Shown: positions 8,914 to 20,039 of the stretch, in pieces
Position numbering within the stretch: the first letter of the stretch is position 1
Layout: each line of letters opens with the position of its first letter
DNA from: Diphasiastrum complanatum
Taxonomy: Eukaryota; Streptophyta; Lycopodiopsida; Lycopodiales; Lycopodiaceae
Assembly (NCBI GenBank): GCA_029204225.1
Contig: MU831892.1
Location: 1-34,178 of the forward strand
Direction: 5' to 3'
DNA length: 34,178 nt
Translations under genes and position numbers: made by a program
Notes under the pieces: generated by a model
Database searches by the model: none
What the model saw: the letters and a program-made list of their open reading frames with translations, nothing else
What the model was told of the DNA's origin: nothing

Positions 8914-9401
8914 TGTAAAGACCACTAGGGAAAAAACACCTAAGACGAGGATAAGAAAACACAAGAGAGACTATGGAGCAAAACCACCCAACCAAACCTT
9001 GATCCCTCTTTGAGAATCCTCCTGGATCTAGCCCCCAAGCTGCCATGTGATAGCAAGAGGAGGAGAGCTCATCAGGTAACCTAGACAAAGTCGTCGACGG
9101 AATAATCACTACCTCAATATATAGAGAGTAGGATCATGTGCATGAGCACATGCAATCCCCATGTAGGTCAACTATAAATAGGTTACAACTCTACATGCAT
9201 ACCTCCTGCCTATATCAGTCACATGTACATGCACTACTCCATATGTCTCAATTAGAGTATTTGGGTCCTCTCAAGGTCATTAGTCACCAATAGGCCTCGA
9301 CGTGGAATAAAATCTAGGCGTGACCAATAATCTCGAACACTGGAGGGCCGGTCTACCATATTAGGACTATTCCATGTCCTTTGCTGAATATGGCCATAAC
9401 A
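8914..9401 (-). repeat. 3' LTR of the LARD-like element (488 bp)
   Basis: It pairs with 18382-18871, beginning tgtaaagaccactaggg and ending ggccataaca on the plus strand. The open frames at 8885-9109 and 9252-9452 fall inside it and are not genes. Confidence 0.93.
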
Positions 9402-9415
9402 TTCTTCCTCCCTTA
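9402..9415 (-). promoter_or_regulatory. Polypurine tract of the LARD-like element
   Basis: On the minus strand aagggaggaagaa directly precedes TGTTATGG of the 3' LTR, the expected site of plus-strand priming. Confidence 0.8.
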
Positions 9416-10267
9416 AACAGGTTTTGTCCTCAGAAAGGGAAAAAGAAAACATGAAACCATTCCTTAAGCTTTCAAACCTTTTCCACGAATCATTAATCTT
9501 AGTCTGATCTTTCCATCTGAATAAGTACTTAGAGATGCAACAATATTAAAATTGCTTGTCTCTACTCATGAATACTGATTCATATTTTCAAAAATACACT
9601 AAGCTATAAAATTTTCAAATGGGTTGATCTTATCCAAAAGAAGAGATTATCACCTTCATTTTATTCCAATTACATGAAATACTGGGTGACTTTGCTTTAT
9701 TTTAGAAATCAAATCCGAAAGCTAAAGAAATTTCATTTAATTCATTGCAGTAAATAAGGCTTCTTGGTACAAATATTTCTAGAATATCAAAGTATTCTAA
9801 AATATCACAATTTAGTCATCTAAAATCTCTAGGAGATCTATCAAGTCTCAGACAATTATAACTCAAACCAGAGTATTGCAATTATTCTAATGAGTTAACA
9901 ACCCCATTTCTAACATGATATGCAAGAAATCAGCAACTATCTGTATCTTAATAGAGTTATTTGTCTCCTATAAATCTGGAGATATAGACTGAACTCTGTA
10001 CACAAGCACTTATAGACTACAATATGAAAGATAAGCAAATTCCTCATGAGTAAGTAATTACTTAATGAAAATGCTTGTGAGATCCACACAATCTTAAGTA
10101 TGTGCAGGAGTAAAGAAATTTAGAGTTCAACTAACAAATCTAAATCCTTCACTCACCCAATTGATCAAGAATTACTCATTATCTTAAGAAACTTTTCAAA
10201 TTTTTGCCAACACATTTTCTCAGATTCATGGCTTTTTGTCTACGCAAATTCTCAGATTCATAGTCCA
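9416..10267. other. Interior of LARD-like element, no coding seen
   Basis: AT-rich sequence between the polypurine tract and the first gene-like fragment, with stops in all frames. Confidence 0.6.
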
Positions 10268-10930
10268 TTGTTTCATATTTTTGCATGCAAATTACGAATG
10301 GCGCCATCAAGGAAACCATGCTCCTCAATCGACTTTGTGCTTCTATTCAACGAGACAGATAATAATGGATTATGGGTGCCAAGAAAATATTCAAAAAACT
10401 CTTGGATTTTGATGCATCCATCATCAAGAGAAGCATTTCGAAAAAGGAAAAGGTCAAAACTATCATTTCGATCTTATTGGAAGGCCAGAATTTTGGATTT
10501 CAGAACATCATCAAGAGGAAATTCTATTTCTGAAATTCTAGTCCTACATGTATATATGCATTCAGAGATAAATGTGCAAGGATTCGACCGTCAGGATCAC
10601 AAAAAAAACAATTGTGAGTATTGATATTTTTGATATTTTGATTTTTGTCATTCATAAATATCTAATAGTAAACTTGCCAATTTGATCATTTTTCTCTTGC
10701 AGATTTATATCCATCCAACATAAATGAATGGGAGGCGAGTGGATCTTCAGCAGGTGTGTTAGATGTTATTCACACTGGTATTAGACAGCTACAATATCGA
10801 GGTAGAACTGCAAAAGATCTAGCTGATAGTGGGATCTTTTTTTATGAATCAATGTACATTCTTGATACAAAGGAAAATTTGGACACATAGTACCAATTCC
10901 ATTACCTAGTCTTGAAAGTGATGAATAAAT
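10268..10930 (+). pseudogene. Gene-like fragment C inside the LTR element (two putative exons)
   Basis: Plus-strand, antisense to the element. The first block runs to a GTGAGT donor at 10614; two frames compete in it, and the one reading LLDFDASIIKRSISKKEKVK then SPTCIYAFRDKCARIRPSG looks more protein-like but holds a stop. After an 89-bp intron ending ctcttgcag (10702) the second block reads LYPSNINEWEASGSSAGVL. It meets a frameshift and TAG near 10875-10890, then continues GKFGHIVPIPLPSLESDE to a TAA. I do not recognise the protein. The intron and the breaks suggest a captured, decayed host-gene piece; this is inference. Confidence 0.4.
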
Positions 10931-11869
10931 TGCACCAGATGCTACAGTTTCAGAATCATTTCGTTGCAAGATATATAATGATGTAAAAAATTTATTGAAA
11001 ATGAGCACGAGATAAAAAATAGTCAGATTGAGTTGGTTTATTTCCTTGACTATATTTGTGGATTTTTTTTCAAGTGTCAATGTACACAAAATCCCAACGA
11101 TGTTTGTATGCAAAAACCTATCAGATAGTTTATTATCAGAACATATGGATGAAGGCTGGGACAAAAGATCCGATGGAGAAATAGAATGCAAAATTAAAAT
11201 GTCTTCCATGTACTTCCGTTATCAAATTGAAAAACAAATGTTGAGCTTATGCTTCCATTATCAAAGATGGAAAAAAAATAAAGGTAAATGGGTGTCACTC
11301 GATCAAGACTTGGAAGCCAGTGGACATTTAAAACGAAAAAATATTGAAATTATATAAAATGATGTCATTTTGACGTGTGTTGAGGTGGAAGAAGATTGGA
11401 GTTTAAACTACATCAGGCGGGAATTATTGCTCCTACAAGATGTACTTTCAGACTTCAGATGTAAGTAGCTGTAAACACTCGATCTTTTATGAATAGTTTC
11501 AATCAAAACTTTCTAATACAATCTCTGTGCTGATTGTAGCTAACTTTGTATTAGTTTTATGCAGGTACGTAAAAGACATGAGCTCGAGATCAAATGTAGA
11601 GATATTGGCGAAACAATCGAACTTATGGAAGAACATTGAGATTCACTATCAGCAAATACATGCCAATCATCATGTCTTTTTATCAATATATAAAATTGCA
11701 TTTCAGTATTACACTATGGACACAACTTGATTTAAGAATCTATATTGATATCAATAAAAAAAAAGTTATAAACGGGTTGTTTACATGTAAAATGATTGTA
11801 TCTTTTTTTTTTAATGTATCTCTATTTACAAATAGATCTCTATTCAGTCAACTTTTCTATATTTTCTTT

Positions 11870-12595
11870 ATCAGTATTAGGAACTGATAATGGAACAGCT
11901 CCTATAATCTCCCCTTCCTATGTTTCGAGAAGGGCCTCAATGCCCTCTAAGGCAAGAGAAATCTCTGCTATAATATTGTCTTCCTCTGTATTAGAAAGGA
12001 CTTATTCCTTTTGGATCATATAAAATAAGATCTGCATCCAGAGCAATCTGAAAGGCTGTTAAGGTAGGAGCAGCTTTCTTTTGAGGGCTCTCGATCCCAG
12101 GTGTAACGCTTACACCGTACTGGGCATAGGTTCTGATCAACTCTTGCTAAAATCTATATACATCATCAGGAGTGTACGGCACAAGAGTGAACTGTCATCA
12201 CAAAACATGAGAATTAGCAAATTACAAACAATGATAGTAAAAAGATACGAATCAAAATGATAGGAACTACAAATGAACAGAATATTACCTTTTCAATATC
12301 TACATCCACTTGTAAATTATACCACTCAAAAAATAGCTTTGTATTGTACAGGACGAACCATGCACAACTAAAAGCATCTTTTTGCTGTACACACTGCATA
12401 TATAGAACAAAAATTAGTAATATTATGATAAAATTTTTATTTATGCTATGACGATACATTTGAATTAAAAAAGGAATACATGCATATCAGAGATAAATTG
12501 AATATACCTTGAGAGGTCTAATGGTTATCTCTCCAATTGAGATTGTCGTTGTCGGTATTTCCCAAACGACATCATTGATACGGGCGTTAATTTAG
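11870..12595 (-). pseudogene. Gene-like fragment A inside the LTR element (three putative exons)
   Basis: Minus-strand, same sense as the element. Three blocks join in phase 0. The first, ending at 12508, reads ARINDVVWEIPTTTISIGE and ITIRPLK with donor GTATAT. The second, 12393-12289, has 35 codons (for example DAFSCAWFVLYNTKLFFEWY) and donor GTAATA. The third, from 12191 after tgacag, reads FTLVPYTPDDVYRF, then a TAG at 12149-12147, then continues in frame with QELIRTYAQYGVSVTPG and FQIALDADLILYDPKG. A frameshift follows, then EEDNIIAEISLALEGIEALL and another stop. The introns are about 115 and 97 bp. The protein is not recognised. Confidence 0.5.
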
Positions 12596-13605
12596 ATGAT
12601 TGTTCTGATTTTGATCATGCTCGAAATAGGGCATCGTTTGTAGGCCCTAGAACACCCGCTATCCTTTCTCCTTCTGATAGAACTTTGATCACTTTGCCTA
12701 CTTATAATATAGATAATAATTCTTTTTTGACAATATCGGATATATCGGATCTTTTTTACTTCACTGAGGCTGAGACTCTTTGCATTTTGAGCAAAGAGCT
12801 TGATGAATTTTTGGATATAATTGATTTTGATGCTGATGATCTTCTCCCTGGTGTTGACGATGTACATAATGATAGGTTTTATTCAGGGAAAGATTGCTTG
12901 AAAATGGCTGTGGAGAAAATGCGCAACAAAGAAGATGATCTATCTTCTGAGGAGGAGTTTCTTAGAATCCAAAGTCAACTTGGTTTTCCACAACCAACTG
13001 TCTATTCACCAACAATATTGACATCGAAAGGTGGACATAATGTTGATGGAGAGACAGTAATCAAGGAAGACAAACCCGAATGCATAAGTTTTTTATCTTA
13101 TCACGTACTAGTAGATTCGTTATGTTAGATTATATACTGGAGCTTACTTTGTTTTTTATCATTTCAGAAAACAATTTTTCTTGATGATTTCGCAATTCGT
13201 CGAGGTGGGCAGAGATCTTCTGCTGGAGAATTTTCAAGAGACCATGCACTAGTGCACTATCTGAAATCCTTCAAGAATAATGAGATAAGTGTTGCCCATT
13301 CAAAGTTTCATCAACATGGTGAAACTATGATTATGACAATCAAGGCACTGTCTCAATTTCTTGGAGGACATAATCTCAATAAGGTGCATAAAATAATTTT
13401 TGTAAAGAAAACCATTGCGGTTAAAATTTTAGGATATGGACCAATGAATTCCATGCTCAGATCATCTCATTTTCCATTGTATGATGCTTACGTTGATCTG
13501 AGTAAGCATGAAAACTATGAGCTCTGGGATCCATACGAAAGAAGAAAATTGTTGCATGATTCTAAGTTGCAACTTTCATTGGACAAAATATCGGAAGCAG
13601 ATTAG
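12596..13605 (+). pseudogene. Gene-like fragment B inside the LTR element (two putative exons, C-terminal end)
   Basis: Plus-strand, antisense to the element and abutting fragment A at about 12595. Exon 1 opens after gttaatttag (12595) and stays open to about 13125. It is Asp/Leu-rich, reading FYFTEAETLCILSKELDEFL and IIDFDADDLLPGVDDV. Exon 2 starts after tcatttcag at about 13167 and reads KTIFLDDFAIRRGGQRSSAG, ALSQFLGGHNL, KIIFVKKTIAVKILGYGPMN and YELWDPYERRKLL, ending in TAG at 13605. The donor is ambiguous (GTAATC near 13057 or GTACTA near 13106, both phase 0). About 300 codons contain no internal break if spliced, so this fragment is the best preserved. I do not recognise the family. Confidence 0.5.
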
Positions 13606-16600
13606 ATACTGCTGAATTGTACTTTGTAAATATTTTTATTTAATATACAAAATTTTATTGTGTGTCTATAGCCTACTGGCTTGTATTAATTTGCATGCTT
13701 TTTGAAATTTTTTAATAATTCGTTTATTTTGTATTATGACGAATTTGGATTCTTCTGTAAAACCATTGGAAAAGTTGTAGTATAGAGTTGTTTTTTGTGC
13801 TAGTTCCGCCATGTTGTGTGCTTTTATGAAATGCCGCTCTTGCTAGCCAGTGAGATTTTTCCATTCCTTGCGATGACCATATGCTAAAACTTCCACTATT
13901 TTTGGCAAAGAATGTCGAATGATGTCGTAATATGTGCTGCATGTCATAATAACATAATCTAAATCAATATCAAAAGTATCTAATTTAATTGCACATATTT
14001 GTCTATCGTAGTGTAAAATCAAAATTTTACCATATAATGTGTTATATGATCAACACCCCATGCACTTTGAACTGCATCCACAAATTCATTGGTTGTTTTC
14101 TGTATCATTTGTAGTAGAACCTTCTTCTTTGAAATCTTGAGTTGCTGCAATAATCTTGTAACTCAGCTACAGAAAACTCTATTTCTCTTGAGTAAATAAC
14201 ATATCTGAGAAATATCTGAAGTGAATAATTCCACATCTCAAGTTTTCCAACCATCATACTTTTCTCAACAAAATTCCTTCAACCAATCAACCTGCTTCAA
14301 ATCTTAGTGCACAAACCAAGATTAGGCTAACTTAAACAAACATCTTTGGAGAAAAAGTTCAGATTAAAGCTTCATTCCACTGATCCAATCCATAACTAAA
14401 AGGTACTTGGTAGCCAATCCGTGAACCTAATTTAATCTTTACCACTACTTCCCATATTCATAAATATCTCATAGCTCAAAAACTCCCAAATCTTCTCTAG
14501 TTCCATATTATTCAAAAATAATCACTAGAGATTTCCTCTATTCCTCTGGATAGTTCCACCATTGCACACAAACTGGAGTTCACAAATTTCCAAATCTCCT
14601 CTAGTTCCATATTATTCAAAAATAATCACTAGAGATTTCCTCTATTCCTCTGGATAGTTCCACCATTGCACACAAACTGGATTTCACAAAAGAAATCTAT
14701 GCAACTGGTTGATCCCATGAAAGTCTTATTCCTATCATTCTCTTCTCCCCATTTTAAAAGAAATCCCATAACTTCAATCAAAAAGTTCCCAGGAGACAAA
14801 CGTATAAGATATCAAAGATTTGAATAATTCAGTAATGAGTATTCAATACTATTACAAACCGGACTTTTTCCTTAAGACATAAAATATCTTATCCAGAGTG
14901 ATAGAAACATTACTCTCAATAATCAACTATCAAATAGAGTTAATAAATTGGGTTCAAGAAGTCAAATTTTACTCAATCAACTGATTCTAAGCTATATTCA
15001 CAAACTGAAATGGAAGCATGAATTCATATAACTTAAACAGTCCTTCAGAACCTAATTTTACATTGGAAGAAATTATATGAATCCCAATCCAATTGTCTCG
15101 TATATAAGAAATTTTTAAAAAGTAGAGGTTTAAGGGTTTCCGATTTGAAGTTTATGAGATACCATTGAGGGATCCGGATCTATATCTCATAACCTCTCCA
15201 AATACCCTAAATAGGCTTTATCAATGGTTTCAACTATTAGATTTACGAATAATGTAAATACTTACCATTGGCCTACAGATCATTCTCACACAAGAATTTC
15301 CTCTTTGAAATCACCGATGTCCCATACCATCAGCTTTATCTCCAAGAAACTCCTTTGCTTTTAGATCTGACCATCAGAAAATAAAAAAAGACTATCTGAC
15401 CATCCTATATCCAATACAGGATCCGATCTTCAACCATTTCCAGAAAAATACCTCCTACTATTGAATTCTCCATTTCCTTAAGTTTCCGCAGTAGATGACT
15501 ATATCATATAAGAATACCACTAGGTATTGACCCCAATATGGACGAGAAACCTCGTTCATATACAGTCAAAATGACCTCCTAAGTTTATTCTTTAAAAACC
15601 CAAAGGAAAAAATTCAATATAGCTGAAGTATACCAATAAATATCCAGTATCTATATTTAAAATGGTACAAGGAATTCAGTTCCTTCAAGAAGATCATTAA
15701 CTGCATTATCCGATAATCCAGAGATCTCAAAACTCTATCAAAATTTCCAATACCAGATATGCACATATCTATCCCACCAAATAATGGAGTACCCCCAAAT
15801 TTGTTCTTAATGGATCGCAATAATCCAGTTGAAAATTGTGACTTAACAAGAATCTGCACATGGCTTTACCGTCACATAAAACAACCCATCTGGTTGGTAC
15901 TATACTCCCGAATTCCTACCATCTGAGAGTTACAACTCTTAGGAATAAAATTACAGTACAAATGTGAATCCAGTGTCTAATCTCGCTCCATGTCACAATT
16001 TTCAAATAGGGTCCTATAGATATTTAAATTAAATTCAACTTAATGAATTTAAGAAACCAGTGCTATGCAATTCCTATACAGGGATTATTAACCAACAAAC
16101 ACAATCACATTTACCTACTCAGGTGTCTCATTTTCTTCCTCTCTTAGATTTTTTGGTCACCCAAAAAATTGATTAGCGAAGGCCCTCAAAAACTCCTGAG
16201 ACACTAGTAATGCTAGCTGCTTCCCTCTTTATGACACTAGCTTAAGTATTACTTCGTTAAAGTTGCTTGAACTAATGAAAAATCCATAAATTTTGGTTTC
16301 GGCTACTCTTTTACGATATTCGATACTCGACTATAGAGCTACCACTCAAAAATTACGACCATATTCCATTGTTCACTCTAACAAGTTCTGAAAAGCTTAA
16401 ATTTGCTCAATCCTAAAGATCAAAATCATTTAGGATAAGCCTATCGGTGCACACCGAGTCCAAAAGGATGACCCCAAAATATCATTTAACTCAATTAACT
16501 GGGAGTAATCGTACTCCAGAGCTAAATCGACAAAAAGCACAGTACCAAAGACCCAAAATTCTCACTAATTGGGTACTTGCCTGGAGAACCAAACCACTAC

Positions 16601-18367
16601 CATTATTTTGTCAAGATCGGTTTAACAAAATTTAGACCGACTATTACAGCTTGACACAAAACAACAGAATTAAGTTCTCAAAGAACAAGGCTTATAGGTG
16701 ATTGTCAAGTTGATAAGGCCTCAAGCATGCATATTGCCCATGGAGAAGAAAAACTAAATTCCTCTTGCCAAGACCAGGAAACTACTTTCAAAATGACAAA
16801 GTTACAGCATACCGAGCACCAAGAAACCAAAGTTCCTCTAACTGGGTGCTTGTAACAAAAATTTTCGAAATGATTCCGAATCAAAATTTGGAACCAACTT
16901 GAAAATTACCACTTGTCAAGCCCAAAGAAAACCTCAGTCAACCGACATGCAAAGCATCGATTGGACATTCATGCAATTTCTCAAACTGCAGTGCTATCGG
17001 TAGCATGCACCAAATCAACTATAAGCACCAGAAAAACCATGCACAAGGCAAAAGCCTAGTCCCACATGCAAAAACCCTAATAGGTTATGCAAAAAAGAAA
17101 GAGTAGGCTAGCTGCTACAACCGCCATCATCACGAGGAAGAGAAGGGAAGAATAAACAAGTTAGAAGGCTGCTCGAGCAACTAAGCATCATGCTTCAACC
17201 TGTCTAACCGATCTCAACAGCACACCAACAAGCATGCATCAACCGGATACAGGCTTTACGACCTACTCCCGAATGAAATCAGGTTAAATGGCACAATTCA
17301 ACTTGAATGGAGAACTCAAAGCCAACCTATGGTCCTACAACTTGCTTCAAACCTGCAACCATCGCAGCTCCGATCAATGACTTCCATGTGAAAAGATCTG
17401 CAAACAACCTACGCTATCATAGCAGCCAAAAAGTCTTTCAAGAAACATTTTGCAGCAACGTCTCTCTGCATTCAATCAGCGACCTACTCTGGGAGAAAAC
17501 CAATGGAGTTGCCATCCACCATAAGAGCAGAAGCACTCACTAGTGTAAAAAAAACCAGAATCTTCTCTCAGTGGAATCAGGTAGAGAGCAAAGCTAAAAG
17601 CATTCTACTGCAGGGTTACAAGTCTTCAACAAGAATTGCATGAAAGCCTATAACCCTCAAAGACCAACCTTGGTACACAATCAGATGTTCATACATCTAA
17701 TTCTTTGTACCTACAGGTTACACAACTCATAGGCAACGAGCAACAATCCAAGAAAGGCTTCACAGGAATTCATCCGCATGCATCACTTGCCGCATGTCTT
17801 TATCTATTTTTCTAGAGAATCAGAAATTTACAATATCCATTCTATGTTTTTAGTTCTCAGTTTGCATGAAGCACAAGAGGACTAGTCTAAAAAAAAACCT
17901 TAAATCCTCACATGCAAACTGTGAATTCCAGATTTCCAGCAATAGTCAGTTTATTCATTCTGGATAAATCGATTCCTCGTAAATCTATCAATAAACATCT
18001 TGTTGCCGAATCTGAATCAAACTGTCCAAAACGTTATGGACTTATGCAAATCATTCATCTAAAAAAAATAGATTTAAACAAGAAAGTGGATCTATTCAAG
18101 CAGATCATTCTACTTTAAACGGAAATTTTTCCAAGGCTTCAGAAAATAAGAATGGATTCCTCACCAATCCACAACATCTCTCAAAAAAACAAACAAGGAG
18201 TAGAACACTCTACCACCAAGTTTGAAAAGCATGCTTTAGCCAAGAATTAGAAATCCCAATTTTCCTTGAAAAAATAGCACACTATCCGAGATGTAAATCC
18301 AAGTGCGTTCTAATTCCCATTTGATGTAGAATTTCTCTCCATCCCATCCAAAATCGCATCTTAGCCG
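13606..18367. other. Interior of LARD-like element without recognisable coding
   Basis: On the element's sense (minus) strand this is where a gag gene would lie, but no frame of useful length or motif is seen. Plus-strand frames at 16447-16635, 17307-17543 and 17912-18118 are short and show no domain. Confidence 0.6.
14484..14691. repeat. 104-bp tandem duplication inside the LTR element
   Basis: Two adjacent, nearly identical copies: ctctagttccatattattc at 14495 recurs at 14599, and gatagttccaccattgcac recurs at the same spacing. Only a few bases differ between the copies, so it is younger than the LTR pair or has been homogenised. Confidence 0.9.
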
Positions 18368-18380
18368 GGCTCTGATACCA
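18368..18380 (-). other. Primer binding site for initiator tRNA-Met
   Basis: On the minus strand TGGTATCAGAGCC lies one base inside the 5' LTR (18382), complementary to the 3' end of plant tRNA-iMet. Confidence 0.92.
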
Positions 18381-18381
18381 A

Positions 18382-18871
18382 TGTAAAGACCACTAGGGAA
18401 AAAACCCCTAAGATGAGGATAGGAAAACACAAGAGAGCCTATGGAGCAAAACCACTCAACCAAACCTAGATCCCTCCTGGAGAATCCTCCTGGATCTAGC
18501 CCCCAAGCCATGCCATGTGATAGCAAGAGGAGGAGAGCTCATCAGGTAACCTAGACCAAGTCATTGATGAGATAATCACTACATCAATACATAGAGAGTA
18601 GGATCCTGTGCATGAGCACATGCAATCCCCATGCAGATCAACTATAAATAGGTTACAACTCTACATGCATACCTCCTGCCTATATCAGTCACATGTACAT
18701 GCACTACTCCATATGTCTCAATTAGAGTGTCTGGGTCCTCTCAAGGTCACTAGTCACCAATGGGCCTCGACATGGAATAAAATCTAGGTGTAACCAATAA
18801 TCTCGAATTTTGGAGGGCTGGTCTACCATATTAGGACTATTCCATTTCCTTTGCTGAATATGGCCATAACA
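18382..18871 (-). repeat. 5' LTR of the LARD-like element (490 bp)
   Basis: Partner of 8914-9401. The open frame at 18236-18526 overlaps it and is not a gene. Confidence 0.93.
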
Positions 18872-18876
18872 ACTAT

Positions 18877-19304
18877 ACTAGTAGTGCAGCCAATAATGCG
18901 AGCATCCAATCCAGTGACTATGTCTTGGAGCGGAGTTTAAATGATAGCTGGTGGGGGATCCGATCTATCAAAAGTAACAGCCACTACATATGCATGGTTT
19001 CTAAGTCCGTCGGAAGAGGGCTTTGCAAAAAGCCAATACAATCTTGTATAGCGCCGTCTGATTTTAACCTGATAATGTGACATGCACTTGGACAAAAAAT
19101 CCCTCGATAATAATATCGCCTACAAAAGTGCCAGAAACCTGGTATGTGCAACAGGGAACTAATTTGTCACAAGCCGAGGTGGACGAGTTGAACAAAAGTG
19201 GATATATGTTGGAGACAGACACATTGACCAAATCTGTGAAAGAATGCAATTCAAATGTAAAAGCAATCTCGTGGCAAACAGCCTGTTACAACTCATCCAA
19301 ATGA
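18877..19304 (+). pseudogene. Unidentified reading frame, 3' part, after the LTR insertion
   Basis: It continues the frame of 8668-8913 directly after the second ACTAT copy. 67 codons are open to TGA at 19078-19080, including YVLERSLNDSWWGIRS and VGRGLCKKPIQSCIAPSD. A one-base shift at that point opens a second frame of 75 codons (TCTWTKNPSIIISPTKVPE, then WYVQQGTNLSQAEVDELN) ending in TGA at 19302-19304, so a single frameshift may separate two parts of one protein. It is Cys/Ser/Thr-rich with no recognised domain. It lies immediately before the copia reverse transcriptase fragment and could be host or transposon-derived. Confidence 0.4.
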
Positions 19305-19332
19305 TCCTGTCTCAAGTCGACGAGATATGAGA

Positions 19333-20039
19333 CATGGGTGTTTAGGATCAAACACAACAATGATGGATCCATCAACAAATTTAAAGCAAGACTTTGTGTC
19401 AAAGGATATTCTCAAATCAAAGGTCAAAATTATGAAGACACTTTTGAACATGTTGCAAAAATGGTAACTATAAGAATTCTCATTTCACTTGCATGTTATC
19501 ACAATTGGAGGATGTTTCAACTTGATGTATCTAACGCTTTCCTCAAGGGTTATCTTGAGGAGGAGATCTACATGGAGCAACCACTTGGATTTGTGAAAGT
19601 TGGTGAAGAAGCAAAAGTATGTCTTTTGTTCAAAAGTCTTTATGGACTAAAACAAGCACCAAGGTCTTGGTATGCAAGGCTCAACTCTTTCTTTATATCA
19701 CTCGGATTTCATCTTAGTGATTATGACCCATCATTGCACATTAAGTTTGTAAATAACTCTTTAGTTATTCTTCTTATCTACGTAGATGATATAATTCTTA
19801 GTGAAAGTGATTTGGAGCTAGATGAGGAAACAAAATGTGCACTTGGTAGTAAATTTAGAATGCAAGATCTAGGAATTCTTCACTACATCTTAGGCCTAGA
19901 AATAGACTTTTGGAAAGATCATGCTTTCATAAGTCAAAGTAGATATGCTCTTTCCATGCTTAAGAAATTTCAAATGGAAAACTGTAAGGGCATAGATACT
20001 CCAATGGAGCATATTAAAAGTTCCTATAAAAGAGGATGA
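19333..20039 (+). pseudogene. Ty1/copia reverse transcriptase fragment
   Basis: This is the reverse transcriptase domain of a copia polyprotein. It begins abruptly at WVFRIKHNNDGSINKFKARL and continues with the expected blocks: CVKGYSQIKGQNYEDTF, MFQLDVSNAFLKG (first catalytic Asp region), YMEQPLGF, SLYGLKQAPRSWY, and the catalytic YVDD (LLIYVDDIIL near 19775). It then runs to MLKKFQMENCKGIDTPME and a stop at 20037-20039. The catalytic residues are intact, but gag, protease and integrase upstream and RNase H downstream are absent, and no LTR pair was found. It is therefore a truncated relic of about 235 codons rather than a functional gene. Confidence 0.92.

Larger units (their letters stand above)
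8914..18871 (-). mobile_element. Non-autonomous LTR retrotransposon (LARD-like), 9,958 bp
   Basis: A structurally complete LTR element in minus orientation. Its 5' LTR is 18382-18871, followed by a tRNA-iMet primer binding site (TGGTATCAGAGCC on the minus strand, 18380-18368). A polypurine tract lies at 9415-9402 and the 3' LTR is 9401-8914. Both LTRs run TGTT...ACA. The flanks carry a perfect 5-bp duplication, ACTAT (8909-8913 and 18872-18876). The LTRs differ at about 30 positions plus one small indel by eye (~94% identity), so the insertion is not recent. The ~9-kb interior has no gag, protease, integrase or reverse transcriptase that I can recognise on the sense strand, which fits a large retrotransposon derivative dependent on a partner element. 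It carries decayed gene-like fragments with introns at 10268-13605. Confidence 0.9.

Noticed and set aside
10781-11209. 142-codon minus-strand frame inside the LTR element
   Set aside because: It is opposite fragment C, shows no gag or pol motif, and is best explained as a shadow.
11028-11730. Plus-strand frames after fragment C
   Set aside because: They are Lys/Ser-rich with no motif and no clear splice connection to fragment C; they may be intron or decayed exon but cannot be supported.
12592-12867. 91-codon minus-strand frame
   Set aside because: Antisense shadow of fragment B exon 1; fragment A appears to end at about 12595.
12596-13605. Possible assignment of fragment B to a meiotic topoisomerase-like or Alba-like protein
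   Set aside because: Only vague resemblance in IIFVKKTIAVKILGYG; no diagnostic motif, so no name is given.
8668-19304. Possible retroviral envelope-like product for the split reading frame
   Set aside because: No signal peptide, membrane segment or furin-like site is visible; proximity to the copia fragment alone is not evidence.
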